From the NCBI GenBank assembly GCA_902591565.1, contig CACJBC010000006.1:1-60263 (forward strand): DNA of 60,263 nt, given 5' to 3'. Of this stretch, positions 46,620 through 57,374 are shown in pieces; within the stretch, counting starts at the first letter, position 1, and each line of letters starts with the position of its first letter. Made by a program: the position numbers and the translations under genes. The notes beneath the pieces were generated by a model. It was not told where the DNA came from and made no database searches. It saw nothing but the letters and a program-made list of their open reading frames with translations. Source of the stretch: an uncultured SAR86 cluster bacterium. Its GTDB lineage: Bacteria; Pseudomonadota; Gammaproteobacteria; Magnimaribacterales; D2472.

Positions 46620-47243
46620 TTATTTTGAGTAAAGCTCAACAATAAGATTTTCGTTAATTTCTGTACTTAAGTCAGTTCTATCTGGTACTGATTTATATAC
46701 GCCTTTAAGATTCGACTCATCTACTTCAATCCAATCGCAATCTTCACGAGTTGCAGCAATTTTTAAAGCAGAAGCAATTCTTAATTGACCCTTTTTTCTA
46801 TCTCTAACTTGAATCTCATCACCAGGTTGAATTTGATAAGAAGGAATATTTACAACAGAACCATTTACTTTGAAGGCTTTATGAGAAACCATTTGTCTTG
46901 CTTCCGCTCTTGTTGATCCAAAACCCATTCGGTAAACAACGTTATCCATTCTGGATTCAAGCAGACTTAATAAGTTCTCTCCTGTATTACCTTTTGATGA
47001 CGCAGCTTTTTTATAATAATTTCTGAACTGCTTCTCTAAGACTCCGTACATACGTCTTACTTTCTGCTTCTCTCTTAACTGTAAACCATAATCTGAAAGC
47101 CTACCTCTTCTTACTCCACCTGCAGCACCTGGAGGAGAATCCATATTACATTTTGATTCAATAGCCCTAATGCCACTTTTTAAATATAAATCTGTTCCCT
47201 CTCTTCTAGAAAGCCTTAATCTTGGTCCTGTATATCTAGCCAT
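46620..47243 (-). CDS. rpsD: 30S ribosomal protein S4
   Basis: 207 residues (E. coli 206). It has the start [20 protein letters not shown] and the S4 RNA-binding domain with [20 protein letters not shown]. Primary 16S rRNA-binding protein; in E. coli it also represses the alpha operon. ATG start with GGAG upstream. A 22-base gap to rpoA is among the larger ones in this cluster. Confidence 0.97.
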   Translation of the reverse strand: MARYTGPRLRLSRREGTDLYLKSGIRAIESKCNMDSPPGAAGGVRRGRLSDYGLQLREKQKVRRMYGVLEKQFRNYYKKAASSKGNTGENLLSLLESRMDNVVYRMGFGSTRAEARQMVSHKAFKVNGSVVNIPSYQIQPGDEIQVRDRKKGQLRIASALKIAATREDCDWIEVDESNLKGVYKSVPDRTDLSTEINENLIVELYSK

Positions 47244-47254
47244 TTAATACTCCG

Positions 47255-47632
47255 TTAAACTCTTCTTTTCTTCGATGGACGACATCCGTTATGCGGAAGC
47301 GGTGTTACATCGGTGATGCTTTTAATTTTCAATCCACATGCATTTAAAGCTCTTATAGCAGACTCTCTTCCACCGCCAGGCCCTTTCACTTTGACATCTA
47401 AATTAATCATTCCAAATTCTTTTGCAGCATTTCCAGCTTTATCTGCTGCAATTTGAGCGGCGAAAGGTGTGCTTTTTCTTGAACCCTTAAAACCAGATCC
47501 ACCTGAGGTAGCCCAACATACAGCATTACCTTGTTTATCAGTAATCGTGATAATTGTATTGTTAAATGAAGAGTGAACATGAGCCACTCCATCAGTAACA
47601 ATTTTTTTACCTTTTTTTCCTTTTACTGCCAT
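47255..47632 (-). CDS. rpsK: 30S ribosomal protein S11
   Basis: 125 residues (E. coli 129). It contains [20 protein letters not shown] and the C-terminal [18 protein letters not shown], part of the platform near the mRNA exit. The N-terminal extension is slightly shorter than in E. coli. Eleven bases before rpsD. Confidence 0.97.
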   Translation of the reverse strand: MAVKGKKGKKIVTDGVAHVHSSFNNTIITITDKQGNAVCWATSGGSGFKGSRKSTPFAAQIAADKAGNAAKEFGMINLDVKVKGPGGGRESAIRALNACGLKIKSITDVTPLPHNGCRPSKKRRV

Positions 47633-47636
47633 TTAT

Positions 47637-47993
47637 CTATCCTCTCATCGGCTTTTTAGGGCCTTTTCTTGTTCTTGCATTATTTTTAGTATTTTGGCCT
47701 CTTGTAGGCAACTTTCTTCTATGTCTAATACCTCTATAACTTCCAAGATCCATTAATCTTTTAATATTAGTACTTATATTTCTTCTTAAATCACCCTCAA
47801 CAACTATGCTTCCTATAGCAGATCTTAAGCTTTCTATTTCTTCTTCAGATAAATCAGAAATTTTTCTTGTGTAATCAATTTTTAATTCAGTACAAATATT
47901 TTGCGCTGTCTTCCTGCCAATTCCAAAAATATGTGTAAGCGATATTTCAACATGCTTATTTTCTGGAACGTTTACTCCTGCGATTCTAGCCAT
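47637..47993 (-). CDS. rpsM: 30S ribosomal protein S13
   Basis: 118 residues, as in E. coli. Head protein touching the P-site tRNA and the B1 bridges. The start [20 protein letters not shown] and the basic end [18 protein letters not shown] are typical. Three bases after rpmJ. Confidence 0.97.
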   Translation of the reverse strand: MARIAGVNVPENKHVEISLTHIFGIGRKTAQNICTELKIDYTRKISDLSEEEIESLRSAIGSIVVEGDLRRNISTNIKRLMDLGSYRGIRHRRKLPTRGQNTKNNARTRKGPKKPMRG

Positions 47994-47996
47994 AAA

Positions 47997-48113
47997 TTAA
48001 CCTTGCCTCTGCTTATGTTTTTGATCTGTTTTACAGATTACAAATAAGACACCATTACGTCTTACAATTTTGCAATTTCTGCATATTTTTTTTACTGATG
48101 CTTTAACTTTCAT
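47997..48113 (-). CDS. rpmJ: 50S ribosomal protein L36
   Basis: 38 residues, found by reading the minus strand between secY and rpsM. It begins [20 protein letters not shown] and ends KHKQRQG, almost identical to E. coli L36. The zinc ligands Cys11, Cys14, Cys27 and His33 are all present, so this is the zinc-binding form. It sits one base after secY, its standard position at the end of the spc operon. Confidence 0.95.
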   Translation of the reverse strand: MKVKASVKKICRNCKIVRRNGVLFVICKTDQKHKQRQG

Positions 48114-48114
48114 A

Positions 48115-49416
48115 TTACCTTTTATAATTTTTTAAATTAGCTTTTTTCATTAATGACGCATATTGCGATGACATCATATGAGACTGAACTTGTGCCATAA
48201 AGTCCATTAACACAACTACAATAATCAAAACAGATGTTCCGCCAACAGAAATTGTTGGTGATATTCCTGCAAAATTAATTAATGCTAAAGGAAGCAAACA
48301 TATTAACGTTAAGTAAATTGCCCCAAAAACAGTCAATCTTGCTAGAACAGAATCTATATAGCTTGCAGTCTGTTCACCAGGTCTAATTCCTGCTATGTAA
48401 GCACCTGAACGTTTTAAATTATCTGAAACTTCTCTGGTATTAAATGTAAGAGCAAGCCATATAAAACAGAAACTTATAATTAATCCAGCAAAAACAAGAA
48501 TATATAGTGGCTGTCCTGGATTTAATGCTAGTGAAAAACTCTGAAGAAATCCAAATGATTCACTTTGTCCAAACCATGTTGATAAAGAAGCTGGGAATAA
48601 CAGAAAGGTGCTTGCAAAAATTGCAGGAATAACTCCTGCCATGTTTACTTTAAAAGGTAGATGACTTGTCTGGGCTTGCATAAGCTTTCTACCCTGTTGT
48701 CGTTGAGCATAATTTACAGTTATTCTTCTCTGTCCTCTTTCAATAAATACAACAACTGCAATAACAGCCATTGATAACAAACCTATAGCAATTAGCAGTA
48801 ATACACTAATGTCACCCTGTCTTGACTGCTCAAGTGCTTGTCCTATTGCACCAGGTATACCCGTTAATATACTTGTTGCAATAATTATAGAAATACCGTT
48901 ACCTATGCCTCTTTCAGAAACTTGCTCTCCAAGCCACATTAAGAACATGGTTCCAGCTACAACAGAAAATACTGCTGATACAAAAAATGATGGGCCTGGT
49001 GTATATGCTAAACCACTAGCTGAAAGGGTTACGGCTAATGCTGAAGCTTGAATAAATGCTAATACTGCTGTTCCATATCTTGTGTACTGAGTTATGGTAT
49101 TTCTTCCAGCCTGACCATCTTTTTTAAGTTCTTGTAAATAGGGGATAGAATTGGAAAATAACTGCATAATAATTGCAGAAGATATATATGGCACAACATT
49201 TAGTGCAAAAATACTCATTCTTTCTAGAGCACCACCAGAGAAAAGATTAAACATCTCGATGATTGTGCCTTGGTTTTGATCAAATAAAGCGGCTAATCTA
49301 TCAGGATCTATGCCAGGAATAGGTATATGAGTTCCAATTCTGTAGACTAGAATTGCAACAAATACAAAGCGAAGTCTTTTCCAAAGATCGCTCATTCCTT
49401 TGCCCTGATCACTCAT
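48115..49416 (-). CDS. secY: Protein translocase subunit SecY
   Basis: 433 residues with ten membrane segments. The channel of the Sec system. It shows [30 protein letters not shown] and [18 protein letters not shown], and the plug and pore regions look normal. Its start directly abuts the rplO stop, as is common in spc operons. It serves export of the lipoproteins and outer membrane proteins encoded elsewhere in the window. Confidence 0.97.
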   Translation of the reverse strand: MSDQGKGMSDLWKRLRFVFVAILVYRIGTHIPIPGIDPDRLAALFDQNQGTIIEMFNLFSGGALERMSIFALNVVPYISSAIIMQLFSNSIPYLQELKKDGQAGRNTITQYTRYGTAVLAFIQASALAVTLSASGLAYTPGPSFFVSAVFSVVAGTMFLMWLGEQVSERGIGNGISIIIATSILTGIPGAIGQALEQSRQGDISVLLLIAIGLLSMAVIAVVVFIERGQRRITVNYAQRQQGRKLMQAQTSHLPFKVNMAGVIPAIFASTFLLFPASLSTWFGQSESFGFLQSFSLALNPGQPLYILVFAGLIISFCFIWLALTFNTREVSDNLKRSGAYIAGIRPGEQTASYIDSVLARLTVFGAIYLTLICLLPLALINFAGISPTISVGGTSVLIIVVVLMDFMAQVQSHMMSSQYASLMKKANLKNYKR

Positions 49417-49914
49417 TTACTTTTCAGACTCCTTTTTTACATTATTTGAGTCAATATTCTTTTCGACTTCAACAACAGTGCCGCCAGCTTTTTCTATAGA
49501 CGCTTTAGCTCCCTTGGTAACCTTGATACCCTCAACTGTTAATTTTGATTCAAGATCGAAAGTACCAAATATTTTTACCTTCTTTACAGAATTAGGGATT
49601 ATTTTGCTTTCTTTAAGAGTTGCTAAACTAACAACACCCATGCCATTTAAATTTTTAATATTAACTTCTTTCAAATAATTATTTTTTCTTGATGAAAAAC
49701 CAAATTTTGGCAGTCTCATCTGTAAAGGCATTTGCCCACCTTCAAAACCAAGTCTTACACCTCCACCAGATCTTGACTTTTGACCTTTATGTCCTCTGCC
49801 TGCTGTCTTACCATTTCCTGAACCCATGCCTCGCCCTACTCTTTTTCTATTCTGAGCAGTGCCTTTGTTAGACAAAGAGTTTAAGGACATTGTATTTGCT
49901 TCACTTTCACTCAT
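49417..49914 (-). CDS. rplO: 50S ribosomal protein L15
   Basis: About 165 residues (E. coli 144). The core has GRGMGSGNGKTAGRGHKGQK and GFEGGQMPLQMRLPKFGF. I chose the ATG at 49914, one base after the rpmD stop, because an AGGA sequence is well placed before it. The ATG at 49890 matches the E. coli N-terminus more exactly (MSLNSLS) and could be the true start; the longest frame, from 49935, overlaps rpmD and is unlikely. A charged tail of about 15 residues is extra. Confidence 0.93.
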   Translation of the reverse strand: MSESEANTMSLNSLSNKGTAQNRKRVGRGMGSGNGKTAGRGHKGQKSRSGGGVRLGFEGGQMPLQMRLPKFGFSSRKNNYLKEVNIKNLNGMGVVSLATLKESKIIPNSVKKVKIFGTFDLESKLTVEGIKVTKGAKASIEKAGGTVVEVEKNIDSNNVKKESEK

Positions 49915-49915
49915 T

Positions 49916-50104
49916 TTAACTTTCCTGAATTTCAATCATGTCAGCTATCTTATTAACCAACCCACGATTACTTGGAGTATCTAAAACTGTTACGGTTTGG
50001 TTTAGTTTTTTAAAACCTAAGCCTTTAATACATAATTTATGCTTCTTCATTCGGCCTATTCCGCTCTTTACAAGTTTAATAGTCATTGTTTTTTCTTTAC
50101 TCAT
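49916..50104 (-). CDS. rpmD: 50S ribosomal protein L30
   Basis: 62 residues (E. coli 59). It has the ferredoxin-like core [20 protein letters not shown] with [10 protein letters not shown] and [12 protein letters not shown]. Its ATG overlaps the rpsE stop (ATGA). Present between rpsE and rplO as usual. Confidence 0.95.
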   Translation of the reverse strand: MSKEKTMTIKLVKSGIGRMKKHKLCIKGLGFKKLNQTVTVLDTPSNRGLVNKIADMIEIQES

Positions 50105-50610
50105 GATGCTTGCTCTACTTTTTTGCCTCTTCTTGCAGAAACTGTATCAGGAGACTCCATTGCACTTAGTGCGTTAATGGTAGCTCTAACAACATTTACT
50201 GGATTAGTTGATCCATAACATTTAGCAAGAACATTTTGGACTCCAGCTAATTCTAAAACCGCTCTCATGGCTCCACCAGCGATGATTCCCGTTCCTTCAG
50301 ATGCTGGTTGCATATATACATTCGCAGAACCATGCTTGGCTTTAACTGGATACCACAAAGTTGTATTATTTAATTCAACTTCAACCATGCTTCTTCTAGC
50401 ATTTTCCATAGCCTTTTGAATTGCAATTGGTACCTCTTTAGCCTTACCTCTTCCAAAACCAACTCTTCCGTTTCCATCACCAACAACAGTAAGAGCTGTA
50501 AAGCCAAAAATTCTTCCACCTTTAACAACTTTTGCTACTCTATTAACTTGAACTAACTTTTCTTCAAGAGCATCAACTTGTTGATTATTTGCTACATTGT
50601 TATCTTTCAT
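50101..50610 (-). CDS. rpsE: 30S ribosomal protein S5
   Basis: 169 residues (E. coli 167). It contains [20 protein letters not shown] and [19 protein letters not shown], then [19 protein letters not shown]. Body protein at the mRNA entry channel involved in decoding accuracy. Seven bases after rplR. Confidence 0.97.
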   Translation of the reverse strand: MKDNNVANNQQVDALEEKLVQVNRVAKVVKGGRIFGFTALTVVGDGNGRVGFGRGKAKEVPIAIQKAMENARRSMVEVELNNTTLWYPVKAKHGSANVYMQPASEGTGIIAGGAMRAVLELAGVQNVLAKCYGSTNPVNVVRATINALSAMESPDTVSARRGKKVEQAS

Positions 50611-50617
50611 AATTTAA

Positions 50618-50965
50618 TTAAAACTCCAGTCCAGCTTGTCTTGCAGAATCAGCTAAAGCTTTTATTCGGCCATGATATTTATATCCAGATCTATCAAAAA
50701 CAACTTTTTTAACCCCATTTTCAATTGCTCTTTCAGCAACCTTCTTACCAACAGCTTCAGCACCAGCAACGTTATTTGCTTGCTTATCCATATCTTTTTC
50801 AGCTGTTGATGCAGATGCAATAACAGTTGTGCCTAGGCTATCAAAGACTTGTGCATAGAAATGCTTTGATGATCTGTAAACACTTAATCTTGGAGTCTCT
50901 TGACTCTTAATGTTCATTCGAGTTTTTTTAGCTCGTCTTAATCTAGATGTATTTTTAATACTCAT
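50618..50965 (-). CDS. rplR: 50S ribosomal protein L18
   Basis: 115 residues (E. coli 117). Binds 5S rRNA with L5. It has RLRRAKKTRMNIKSQETPRL and LSVYRSSKHFYAQV, ending DRSGYKYHGRIKALADSARQ and AGLEF. Four bases after rplF. Confidence 0.97.
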   Translation of the reverse strand: MSIKNTSRLRRAKKTRMNIKSQETPRLSVYRSSKHFYAQVFDSLGTTVIASASTAEKDMDKQANNVAGAEAVGKKVAERAIENGVKKVVFDRSGYKYHGRIKALADSARQAGLEF

Positions 50966-50969
50966 TTTT

Positions 50970-51512
50970 TTATGCTCCAGCAGCTTTTTTAGCTTCTTTT
51001 CTTCTTACATTTTCATCAGAGTATCTAACTCCCTTACCTTTGTATGGCTCAGGTGGTCTAAAGGCTCTAATTTCAGCAGCAGCTTGACCTAGTATTTGTT
51101 TGTTATGGCTCTTTAAAACAACTTCTGTTTGAGACGGTGTTTCAACTTGTACCTCATCAGGAAGTTGATATTTAACAGGATGTGAAAAGCCGAGAGTCAG
51201 CTCAAGCAATTTTCCAGATGCCTTTGCTCTGTAACCAACGCCTTTTAATTCAAGTTTCTTTTCAAAACCTTGAGATACACCAATAATCATATTATTAACC
51301 AGTGCTCTGGTGGTTCCTGCTAGTGCTACTGACTGTTGATTGTTTTCATCATATTTAACAGTTATTACATTATCTGCTATATCTAATGAAACAGTTTCAG
51401 GAAGATCAAATTTTAATTCGCCGACCTTTCCTTTAACATCTAAACAACCATCATTAAAATTAACAGTTACGCCATCTGCAATTTCAATTGGGTTTTTTGC
51501 TACTCTAGACAT
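50970..51512 (-). CDS. rplF: 50S ribosomal protein L6
   Basis: 180 residues (E. coli 177). Two similar domains; the C-terminal signature RPPEPYKGKGVRYSDENVRR is conserved and contacts the sarcin-ricin region. N-terminal MSRVAKNPIEIADGV is typical. Two bases after rpsH. Confidence 0.97.
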   Translation of the reverse strand: MSRVAKNPIEIADGVTVNFNDGCLDVKGKVGELKFDLPETVSLDIADNVITVKYDENNQQSVALAGTTRALVNNMIIGVSQGFEKKLELKGVGYRAKASGKLLELTLGFSHPVKYQLPDEVQVETPSQTEVVLKSHNKQILGQAAAEIRAFRPPEPYKGKGVRYSDENVRRKEAKKAAGA

Positions 51513-51514
51513 TA

Positions 51515-51910
51515 TTAAAATACCTCACAAAGAATTTCACCACCAACGTTCTTGGACTTGGCATCTGCATCAGTCATAAGACCTTGGTTGGTTGAAACAA
51601 TATATGAACCTAAACCATTTTTTACAGATTTAAGTTCATTAGAAGCAGAATACTTGCGTAAACTTGGCTTGCTTATTCTTTTTAAAGTTTTAATGACTGG
51701 AGAGGAGTTGTGATATTTAAGAACTACTTTTAAAGATGGTTTACCATCAATCTCATCTTTGCTACAGCTTTTAATATATCCTTCTGTAACTAAAACATTA
51801 ACAAGTTCATGCTTTAATTTTGAATATGGAACATCCACATCAACCTTACCTCGCATTAAACCATTACGAATTCTTGTTAAACAATCTGCTATAGGATCTT
51901 GAAAACTCAT
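51515..51910 (-). CDS. rpsH: 30S ribosomal protein S8
   Basis: 131 residues (E. coli 130). Primary 16S rRNA binder; in E. coli it represses the spc operon at the rplE start. It shows DPIADCLTRIRNGLMRG and YIVSTNQGLMTDADAKSKNV with GGEILCEVF at the end. Four bases after rpsN. Confidence 0.97.
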   Translation of the reverse strand: MSFQDPIADCLTRIRNGLMRGKVDVDVPYSKLKHELVNVLVTEGYIKSCSKDEIDGKPSLKVVLKYHNSSPVIKTLKRISKPSLRKYSASNELKSVKNGLGSYIVSTNQGLMTDADAKSKNVGGEILCEVF

Positions 51911-51914
51911 ATTA

Positions 51915-52220
51915 TTACCAACTTGATTTAACTAAACCTGGAATATCGCCTCTCATTGCAGCTTCTCTTAATTTGATTCTGCTCAAACCAAATTTTCTAT
52001 AAACAGCATGAGGCCTACCAGTGACCTGACATCTTCTTACAACTCTCGATGGACTAGAATTTCTTGGAAGTTTTTGAAACTTTATAGAAGCTTCATATCT
52101 TTCTTCGCTGCTAGCATTTTGATCATTCATAATTGCCTTTAACGCAGCTCTTTTTTCAGCATACTTTGCAACCATTTTTATTCTCTTGTGCTCTCTAGCT
52201 ATCATTGATTTCTTTGCCAT
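51915..52220 (-). CDS. rpsN: 30S ribosomal protein S14
   Basis: 101 residues, as in E. coli: the long form without the CxxC zinc ribbon. It has [20 protein letters not shown] and [20 protein letters not shown]. Ten bases after rplE, one of the wider gaps in this run. Confidence 0.97.
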   Translation of the reverse strand: MAKKSMIAREHKRIKMVAKYAEKRAALKAIMNDQNASSEERYEASIKFQKLPRNSSPSRVVRRCQVTGRPHAVYRKFGLSRIKLREAAMRGDIPGLVKSSW

Positions 52221-52230
52221 ACTTTTTTAC

Positions 52231-52770
52231 CTACTTTTTAAATGGAAACTCTAAAACCTCTAATAAAGCTTTAGCGCCCTCTTTATCTGATGCAGAGGTG
52301 TTAATACATACATCCATACCTCTAATAGTGTCAACATTATCAAACTTAATTTCTGGGAAAATTATTTGTTCTTTAATTCCAAAATTATAGTTGCCCTGTC
52401 CATCAAAAGATTTAGGATTCATACCTCTAAAATCTCTTTCTCTAGGAATTGCAATATTTATTAATCTTTCCATAAATTCATACATTTTTTCGCCACGTAA
52501 TGTAACTTTACATCCAAGAGGCCAACCTTCTCTGATCTTAAAGCTAGCTACTGATTTCCTAGCCTTTGTAATGACTGGTTTTTGACCAGCTATAGCTGTT
52601 AAGTTTTGAACAGCTGATTCTAGATGCTTCTTATCATTAGCAGCCTCTCCAACACCCATGTTGATCACAACTTTTGTTAACTTTGGAACAGCCATAACAT
52701 TCTTAATTCCTAACTTCTCTTGAAGTACAGCCTTAAGCTCAGTATTGTATTTTTCTCTTAAATTTGACAT
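52231..52770 (-). CDS. rplE: 50S ribosomal protein L5
   Basis: 179 residues, as in E. coli. Binds 5S rRNA in the central protuberance. It includes [36 protein letters not shown] and the C-terminal [20 protein letters not shown]. It starts directly at the rplX stop. Confidence 0.97.
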   Translation of the reverse strand: MSNLREKYNTELKAVLQEKLGIKNVMAVPKLTKVVINMGVGEAANDKKHLESAVQNLTAIAGQKPVITKARKSVASFKIREGWPLGCKVTLRGEKMYEFMERLINIAIPRERDFRGMNPKSFDGQGNYNFGIKEQIIFPEIKFDNVDTIRGMDVCINTSASDKEGAKALLEVLEFPFKK

Positions 52771-53097
52771 TTACTTTATCTCTTTACTATCAGATTTAAA
52801 TAATCTTATTTTCTTTCCATCTTTGTTAGTTGAATAAGAAATCTTATCTTTTGACTTTTTACTAGGATTCCATATAGCTAAGTTAGAAAGTGCAATAGCA
52901 GCCTCCTGTTCAACCACGCCACCTGTAACACCCATTTCAGGATTAGGTTTAGTATGTTTTTTAACCATATTAATTCCAGTTACAATCCCCTTATTCTTGG
53001 ACTTTATAATTTTTCTTAAAGTACCTTTTTTTCCAAGGTCTTTACCAGCAACAACAATAACCTCATCACCAGTTCTCAATTTAGTTGGAGTAATCAT
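52771..53097 (-). CDS. rplX: 50S ribosomal protein L24
   Basis: 108 residues (E. coli 104). Early assembly protein with a KOW motif: TGDEVIVVAGKDLGKKGTL. NMVKKHTKPNPEMGVTGGVV follows. Two bases after rplN. Confidence 0.96.
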   Translation of the reverse strand: MITPTKLRTGDEVIVVAGKDLGKKGTLRKIIKSKNKGIVTGINMVKKHTKPNPEMGVTGGVVEQEAAIALSNLAIWNPSKKSKDKISYSTNKDGKKIRLFKSDSKEIK

Positions 53098-53099
53098 TT

Positions 53100-53468
53100 T
53101 TAGAGAACCTCCGGTGCTAAAGATAATATTTTCATGTGTTTTCCATCTCTAAGCTCTCTAGTTACTGGCCCAAATACACGAGTTCCTATGGGAGCTTTTT
53201 GATTGTTAATTAGCACAGCTGCATTTTCATCAAATTTAATCAAAGATCCATCTCTTCGTCTTACACCTTTTTTTGTTCTTACAATTAATGCATCAACTAC
53301 TTGTCCTTTTTTAACTTTTCCAGTTGGTATAGCCTCTCTGACAGCAACTTTAATAATATCGCCAATATTTGCATACCTTCTCTTTGATCCACCCAGGACC
53401 TTAATACACATAACACTTCTTGCTCCGCTGTTATCAGCAATTTTTAAAAGCGATTGCATCTGAATCAT
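53100..53468 (-). CDS. rplN: 50S ribosomal protein L14
   Basis: 122 residues (E. coli 123). It starts [20 protein letters not shown] and contains [20 protein letters not shown] and [13 protein letters not shown]. It forms part of subunit bridge B8. ATG overlaps the rpsQ stop by one base. Confidence 0.97.
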   Translation of the reverse strand: MIQMQSLLKIADNSGARSVMCIKVLGGSKRRYANIGDIIKVAVREAIPTGKVKKGQVVDALIVRTKKGVRRRDGSLIKFDENAAVLINNQKAPIGTRVFGPVTRELRDGKHMKILSLAPEVL

Positions 53469-53746
53469 TACTCACTCTCCTCAGATTTTGTTTCTTCAAT
53501 TGACGGATTGTTTTCTACAAGCACCCAAGTCTTGCTTTTTGAAATTGGTCTACACTCTTTTACAGTTACAATATCGCCTATTGATGCAGAATTGTTTTCA
53601 TCGTGAGCATGAACTTTTGTAGCCCTTTTCATAACTTTCCCATAAAGAGGATGCTTAACTTTTCTCTCAATTCTTACAGTTATTGTTTTGTCAGCTTTAT
53701 CGCTTGTAACAACACCTGATAGAACTCTTGGATTAGTTGTATTCAT
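53468..53746 (-). CDS. rpsQ: 30S ribosomal protein S17
   Basis: 92 residues (E. coli 84). OB-fold 16S rRNA binder: [39 protein letters not shown] and [20 protein letters not shown] short acidic tail ([11 protein letters not shown]) is extra. ATG overlaps the rpmC stop by one base. Confidence 0.97.
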   Translation of the reverse strand: MNTTNPRVLSGVVTSDKADKTITVRIERKVKHPLYGKVMKRATKVHAHDENNSASIGDIVTVKECRPISKSKTWVLVENNPSIEETKSEESE

Positions 53747-53952
53747 TATTTACTATCCTGTATTTTTAATTCATTCATTAAAGTTTTTATCCTAGCAATT
53801 TTTTTTCTAGCAGCATTCAACTGATTAGTCTCATTCAGCTGACCTGTTTTGTGCTTTATTCTGAGATTAAATTGCTCTTGCCTTGTAGCAATAAGTTCAG
53901 AATTAAGTTGCTCTAAATTTTTCTTTCTAAGCTCTACTAAATCTTTATTCAT
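53746..53952 (-). CDS. rpmC: 50S ribosomal protein L29
   Basis: 68 residues (E. coli 63). Two-helix protein at the polypeptide exit: [20 protein letters not shown] and [13 protein letters not shown], then [14 protein letters not shown]. Directly abuts rplP. Confidence 0.95.
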   Translation of the reverse strand: MNKDLVELRKKNLEQLNSELIATRQEQFNLRIKHKTGQLNETNQLNAARKKIARIKTLMNELKIQDSK

Positions 53953-54363
53953 TTAGACATCCTTACTTATAAAATGTGTTTTTATAGGAAGTTTTGCAGA
54001 TGCTAATTTAAAAGCCTCTCTTGCTAATTCTTCTTCAACACCAGCCATTTCAAACATCACCTTTCCAGGCTGAACAAGCGCAACCCAATATTCAACATTA
54101 CCCTTACCTTTACCCATACGAACTTCTAAAGGTTTTTTCGTTATTGGTTTGTCAGGAAATATTCTTATCCAGATATTTCCACCTCTTTTAATATGTCTTG
54201 TCATAGCTCTTCTTGCGGCTTCGATCTGACGAGCAGTTATTCTTCCTCTGTCTGATGCAACAAGACCAAATCTTCCAAATGCCACAGTGTTACCATTTTG
54301 AGCAAGGCCTCTGTTACGACCTTTGTGCATTTTTCTAAATTTTGTTTGCTTTGGTTGTAACAT
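53953..54363 (-). CDS. rplP: 50S ribosomal protein L16
   Basis: 136 residues, as in E. coli. It starts [20 protein letters not shown] and has [20 protein letters not shown], and [20 protein letters not shown]. It sits by the A-site tRNA and the 5S rRNA. Two bases after rpsC. Confidence 0.98.
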   Translation of the reverse strand: MLQPKQTKFRKMHKGRNRGLAQNGNTVAFGRFGLVASDRGRITARQIEAARRAMTRHIKRGGNIWIRIFPDKPITKKPLEVRMGKGKGNVEYWVALVQPGKVMFEMAGVEEELAREAFKLASAKLPIKTHFISKDV

Positions 54364-54365
54364 TT

Positions 54366-55025
54366 TTAATTAACTCCAACTTCTGTTTTAAATGGATCTT
54401 CAGTAATTTCACCTTTAAATACCCAAACTTTTACACCAATAATTCCGTATGTAGTTAGTGCTTCTGCAGTAGCATAGTCAATATCAGCTCTTAATGTATG
54501 CAAAGGAACTCGCCCTTCCCTATACCATTCAGTTCTTGCAATCTCAGCACCATTTAATCTTCCAGAAACTTCAATTCTTACACCTTTAGCACTTTGTCTT
54601 AGAGCGCTTTGTACTGTTCTTTTCATAGCCCTTCTAAACATAACTCTTTTTTCTAATTGTTGAGCTACTCCCTCAGCTAAGATTTGAGCATCTAAATCTG
54701 GTTTTTTAACTTCCTTAATATTGATTTGAGCAGGTCTTTGAACGATTTTCTCTACTGCTTTTTTAAGATTATCTATTTCCTCACCACGTTTACCAATAAT
54801 AATTCCAGGTCTTGATGTGTAAATAGACACTACAAAATTTTCTGCAGATCTCTCAAGTTCAATTCTGCTAATTGAAGAATTTTTCAGTTTTTTCTTGAAG
54901 TATTCCCTAACTTTTAAATCTTGAATTAAATTTGTAGAAAAGTCTTTGCCTTTAGCATACCAATTAGCGTTTTGCTTTTTAGACGTTCCTAATCTAAAAC
55001 CTGTTGGATTTACTTTTTGTCCCAT
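54366..55025 (-). CDS. rpsC: 30S ribosomal protein S3
   Basis: 219 residues (E. coli 233; the C-terminal tail is shorter). Start [22 protein letters not shown] domain with [20 protein letters not shown], and C-terminal [19 protein letters not shown]. Part of the mRNA entry helicase. Overlaps the rplV stop by one base. Confidence 0.98.
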   Translation of the reverse strand: MGQKVNPTGFRLGTSKKQNANWYAKGKDFSTNLIQDLKVREYFKKKLKNSSISRIELERSAENFVVSIYTSRPGIIIGKRGEEIDNLKKAVEKIVQRPAQINIKEVKKPDLDAQILAEGVAQQLEKRVMFRRAMKRTVQSALRQSAKGVRIEVSGRLNGAEIARTEWYREGRVPLHTLRADIDYATAEALTTYGIIGVKVWVFKGEITEDPFKTEVGVN

Positions 55026-55363
55026 TACTTACTTCCCTCAGCTAATATTATTTCTATATGGCATGTAGGCTTGATAATTCTATCGGCTCTACCTCTAGCT
55101 CTTGGTTTCATTCTTTTTAATCTCATTCCTTGATTAACAATTATTGATTTAACTGATAATAAATCTACGTCTGCCTTATTATTATGTTCAGCATTTGCAA
55201 TTGCTGATTCCAGCAACTTTTTGATGACTGCAGATCCTTTTTGCTTATTAAAATTTAAGAAGTCCATAGCATCTTGAACAGACTTTCCTCTTATAGCATT
55301 GGCAACTAGACCAGCCTTTTGTGGTGATAATCTAGTACCTTTCAAATAAGCTCTTGTTTCCAT
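55025..55363 (-). CDS. rplV: 50S ribosomal protein L22
   Basis: 112 residues (E. coli 110). Its beta hairpin, including [20 protein letters not shown], lines the exit tunnel. N-terminal [20 protein letters not shown] is typical. Overlaps the rpsS stop by one base. Confidence 0.97.
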   Translation of the reverse strand: METRAYLKGTRLSPQKAGLVANAIRGKSVQDAMDFLNFNKQKGSAVIKKLLESAIANAEHNNKADVDLLSVKSIIVNQGMRLKRMKPRARGRADRIIKPTCHIEIILAEGSK

Positions 55364-55635
55364 TATTTAGCCTTCCTATCGCCAGAGTGCATTTTAAAAG
55401 TTCTTGTTATAGCAAATTCACCAAGCTTATGACCGACCATATCTTCATTAATATAAACAGGTACATGTTGTCTACCGTTGTGAACTGCAATAGTTAAACC
55501 GACCATAGACGGATTAATCATTGATCTTCTGGACCATGTTTTTATAGGTCTTTTATCATTAGACGCCAAAGCAGCCTCTACTTTTTTCTCAAGAGATAAG
55601 TCTATGAATGGTCCTTTTTTTAATGATCTTGGCAT
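55363..55635 (-). CDS. rpsS: 30S ribosomal protein S19
   Basis: 90 residues (E. coli 92). Start [20 protein letters not shown], then [20 protein letters not shown] and [14 protein letters not shown]. Head protein near the A-site finger. Five bases after rplB. Confidence 0.98.
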   Translation of the reverse strand: MPRSLKKGPFIDLSLEKKVEAALASNDKRPIKTWSRRSMINPSMVGLTIAVHNGRQHVPVYINEDMVGHKLGEFAITRTFKMHSGDRKAK

Positions 55636-55640
55636 ATTAT

Positions 55641-56468
55641 TTACTTCCTACTTCCTCTTCTTCTAATAATTAGGTCATCAGTTCTTTGATTTTTTCTTGT
55701 CTTGTAACCTTTAGTCGGAACACCCCATGGAGTAGATGGATGTCTTCCTCCTGACGTTCTTCCTTCACCACCACCGTGTGGATGGTCAACTGGGTTCATA
55801 GCCACACCTCTTACTGTAGGTCTAACACCTCTCCATCTTTTAGCGCCGGCTTTACCTAAAGACTTAAGATTATTTTCTTGATTTGATACAGTTCCTAAAG
55901 TTGCTCTGCATTCCCATAAAACTTTTCTGGTTTCGCCAGACTGAAGTCTTAATGTTGCATATATCCCCTCTTTAGCTACCAATCTTGCAGAAGTTCCAGC
56001 ACTTCTTGCAAGTTGTGCACCTTTTAAGGGTTTTAGCTCAACACAATGAACGTTAGTACCTAATGGTATATCTTTTAGCTTCATTGAATTGCCAACTTTA
56101 ATCTCACAATTGTCAGCTGATATAACCTCGTCACCAACTTTTAATTTTGAAGGGGCGATAATATATCTTCTTTCACCATCTTTATATAACAATAGTGCTA
56201 TGTGAGCAGATCTATTAGGGTCATATTCAATTCTCTCAACAACTGCAGGGATATCAAACTTATTACGCTTAAAGTCAATGACTCTGTAATGCTGTTTGTG
56301 GCCTCCGCCTTGATGTCTAACTGTTATTCTTCCGTTATTATTTCTTCCACCATTCTTCGATTTGACTCGAGTGAGTGACTTTAAAGGCTTGCCTTTATAC
56401 AAGTCAGCCTTTACTGCTATTACACCCCGTCTTCCAGGACTAGTAGGTTTTGCTTTTATGACTGCCAT
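55641..56468 (-). CDS. rplB: 50S ribosomal protein L2
   Basis: 275 residues (E. coli 273). Needed for subunit joining and peptidyl transfer. It contains [39 protein letters not shown] and the His-containing loop [20 protein letters not shown]. Two bases after rplW. Confidence 0.98.
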   Translation of the reverse strand: MAVIKAKPTSPGRRGVIAVKADLYKGKPLKSLTRVKSKNGGRNNNGRITVRHQGGGHKQHYRVIDFKRNKFDIPAVVERIEYDPNRSAHIALLLYKDGERRYIIAPSKLKVGDEVISADNCEIKVGNSMKLKDIPLGTNVHCVELKPLKGAQLARSAGTSARLVAKEGIYATLRLQSGETRKVLWECRATLGTVSNQENNLKSLGKAGAKRWRGVRPTVRGVAMNPVDHPHGGGEGRTSGGRHPSTPWGVPTKGYKTRKNQRTDDLIIRRRGSRK

Positions 56469-56470
56469 GA

Positions 56471-56767
56471 TTAATTAATTCCCTCAAACTGTATTTCAGA
56501 ATCTTTGCTTATCGAAACAAATGCTTTTTTATAGTCTGATCTTTTATACATACCAAATCTGTTACGCTTCCTTTTGCCTTTAACAATAGAAGTAGTGACT
56601 TTTAAAACTTCAACTTTAAATAGTTCCTCAACAGCCTTCTTTATCTCTCTTTTATTTGAATCAAGATCAACTTTAAAGACTATCTGCTTTAAAGACTCGC
56701 CAATTCTTGCTGATTTTTCAGTAACAATAGGAGATTTAATTAATGTGTATAGTTTTTCGTTATGCAT
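56471..56767 (-). CDS. rplW: 50S ribosomal protein L23
   Basis: 98 residues (E. coli 100). Docking site at the tunnel exit for trigger factor and SRP. It shows [36 protein letters not shown] and [20 protein letters not shown]. Its start overlaps rplD by 8 bases. Confidence 0.97.
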   Translation of the reverse strand: MHNEKLYTLIKSPIVTEKSARIGESLKQIVFKVDLDSNKREIKKAVEELFKVEVLKVTTSIVKGKRKRNRFGMYKRSDYKKAFVSISKDSEIQFEGIN

Positions 56768-57374
56768 CTATCCACTCCTCAATTTTCTTAAAAGCATCAG
56801 CAGTAACAGCAACCTTTTGAGCTTTTAATAGATTTACAGGATTGATTTCTCTTACTGTAATAATGTCAACATTTGGAATATTTCTAGCTGACAAATATAA
56901 ATTAACATCTAATTCATCAGTAATTATTAGAACCTTGCTTAAAGAAAACTCTTTTAAGAAATTAGCTATCTCTTTTGTTTTAGGTTTTTCTAAAACAGGT
57001 TTTTCTATTGCAACCAATCTTCCTTGCCTAAGAAGTTCAGAAAATATAGATCTTATGGCAGCTCTATACATCTTTTTATTAATTTTCTTACTGTAATCTC
57101 TAGGTGTGGCTGCAAATGCTATACCACCACCTCTCCAAAGAGGGCTTCTGATAGTACCTGCACGGGCTCTACCAGTTCCTTTTTGTCTGTAAGGTTTTTT
57201 TCCTCCGCCGCGAACTTCAGATCTTGTCTTTTGTTTTGAAGTGCCCTGTCTTGACCCAGCAAGAAAGCTTACAACAGCTTGATGTACTAGTGCTTCATTA
57301 AAATCTTTGCTAAAAGCATTTTCAGATATATTTATATCTTGATTTTTTGTTGATGAGAGTAATTCTATTTTCAT
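56760..57374 (-). CDS. rplD: 50S ribosomal protein L4
   Basis: 204 residues (E. coli 201). The tunnel loop is recognised by [20 protein letters not shown] and [19 protein letters not shown]. In E. coli L4 also represses the S10 operon by acting on its leader; the leader here is much shorter. ATG overlaps the rplC stop (ATGA). Confidence 0.97.
   Translation of the reverse strand: MKIELLSSTKNQDINISENAFSKDFNEALVHQAVVSFLAGSRQGTSKQKTRSEVRGGGKKPYRQKGTGRARAGTIRSPLWRGGGIAFAATPRDYSKKINKKMYRAAIRSIFSELLRQGRLVAIEKPVLEKPKTKEIANFLKEFSLSKVLIITDELDVNLYLSARNIPNVDIITVREINPVNLLKAQKVAVTADAFKKIEEWIDA

Noticed and set aside
46598-46642. 15-codon N-terminal extension of RpoA
   Set aside because: Homology starts at the ATG at 46597, which has a GGAG sequence; the extension covers the gap and the end of rpsD.
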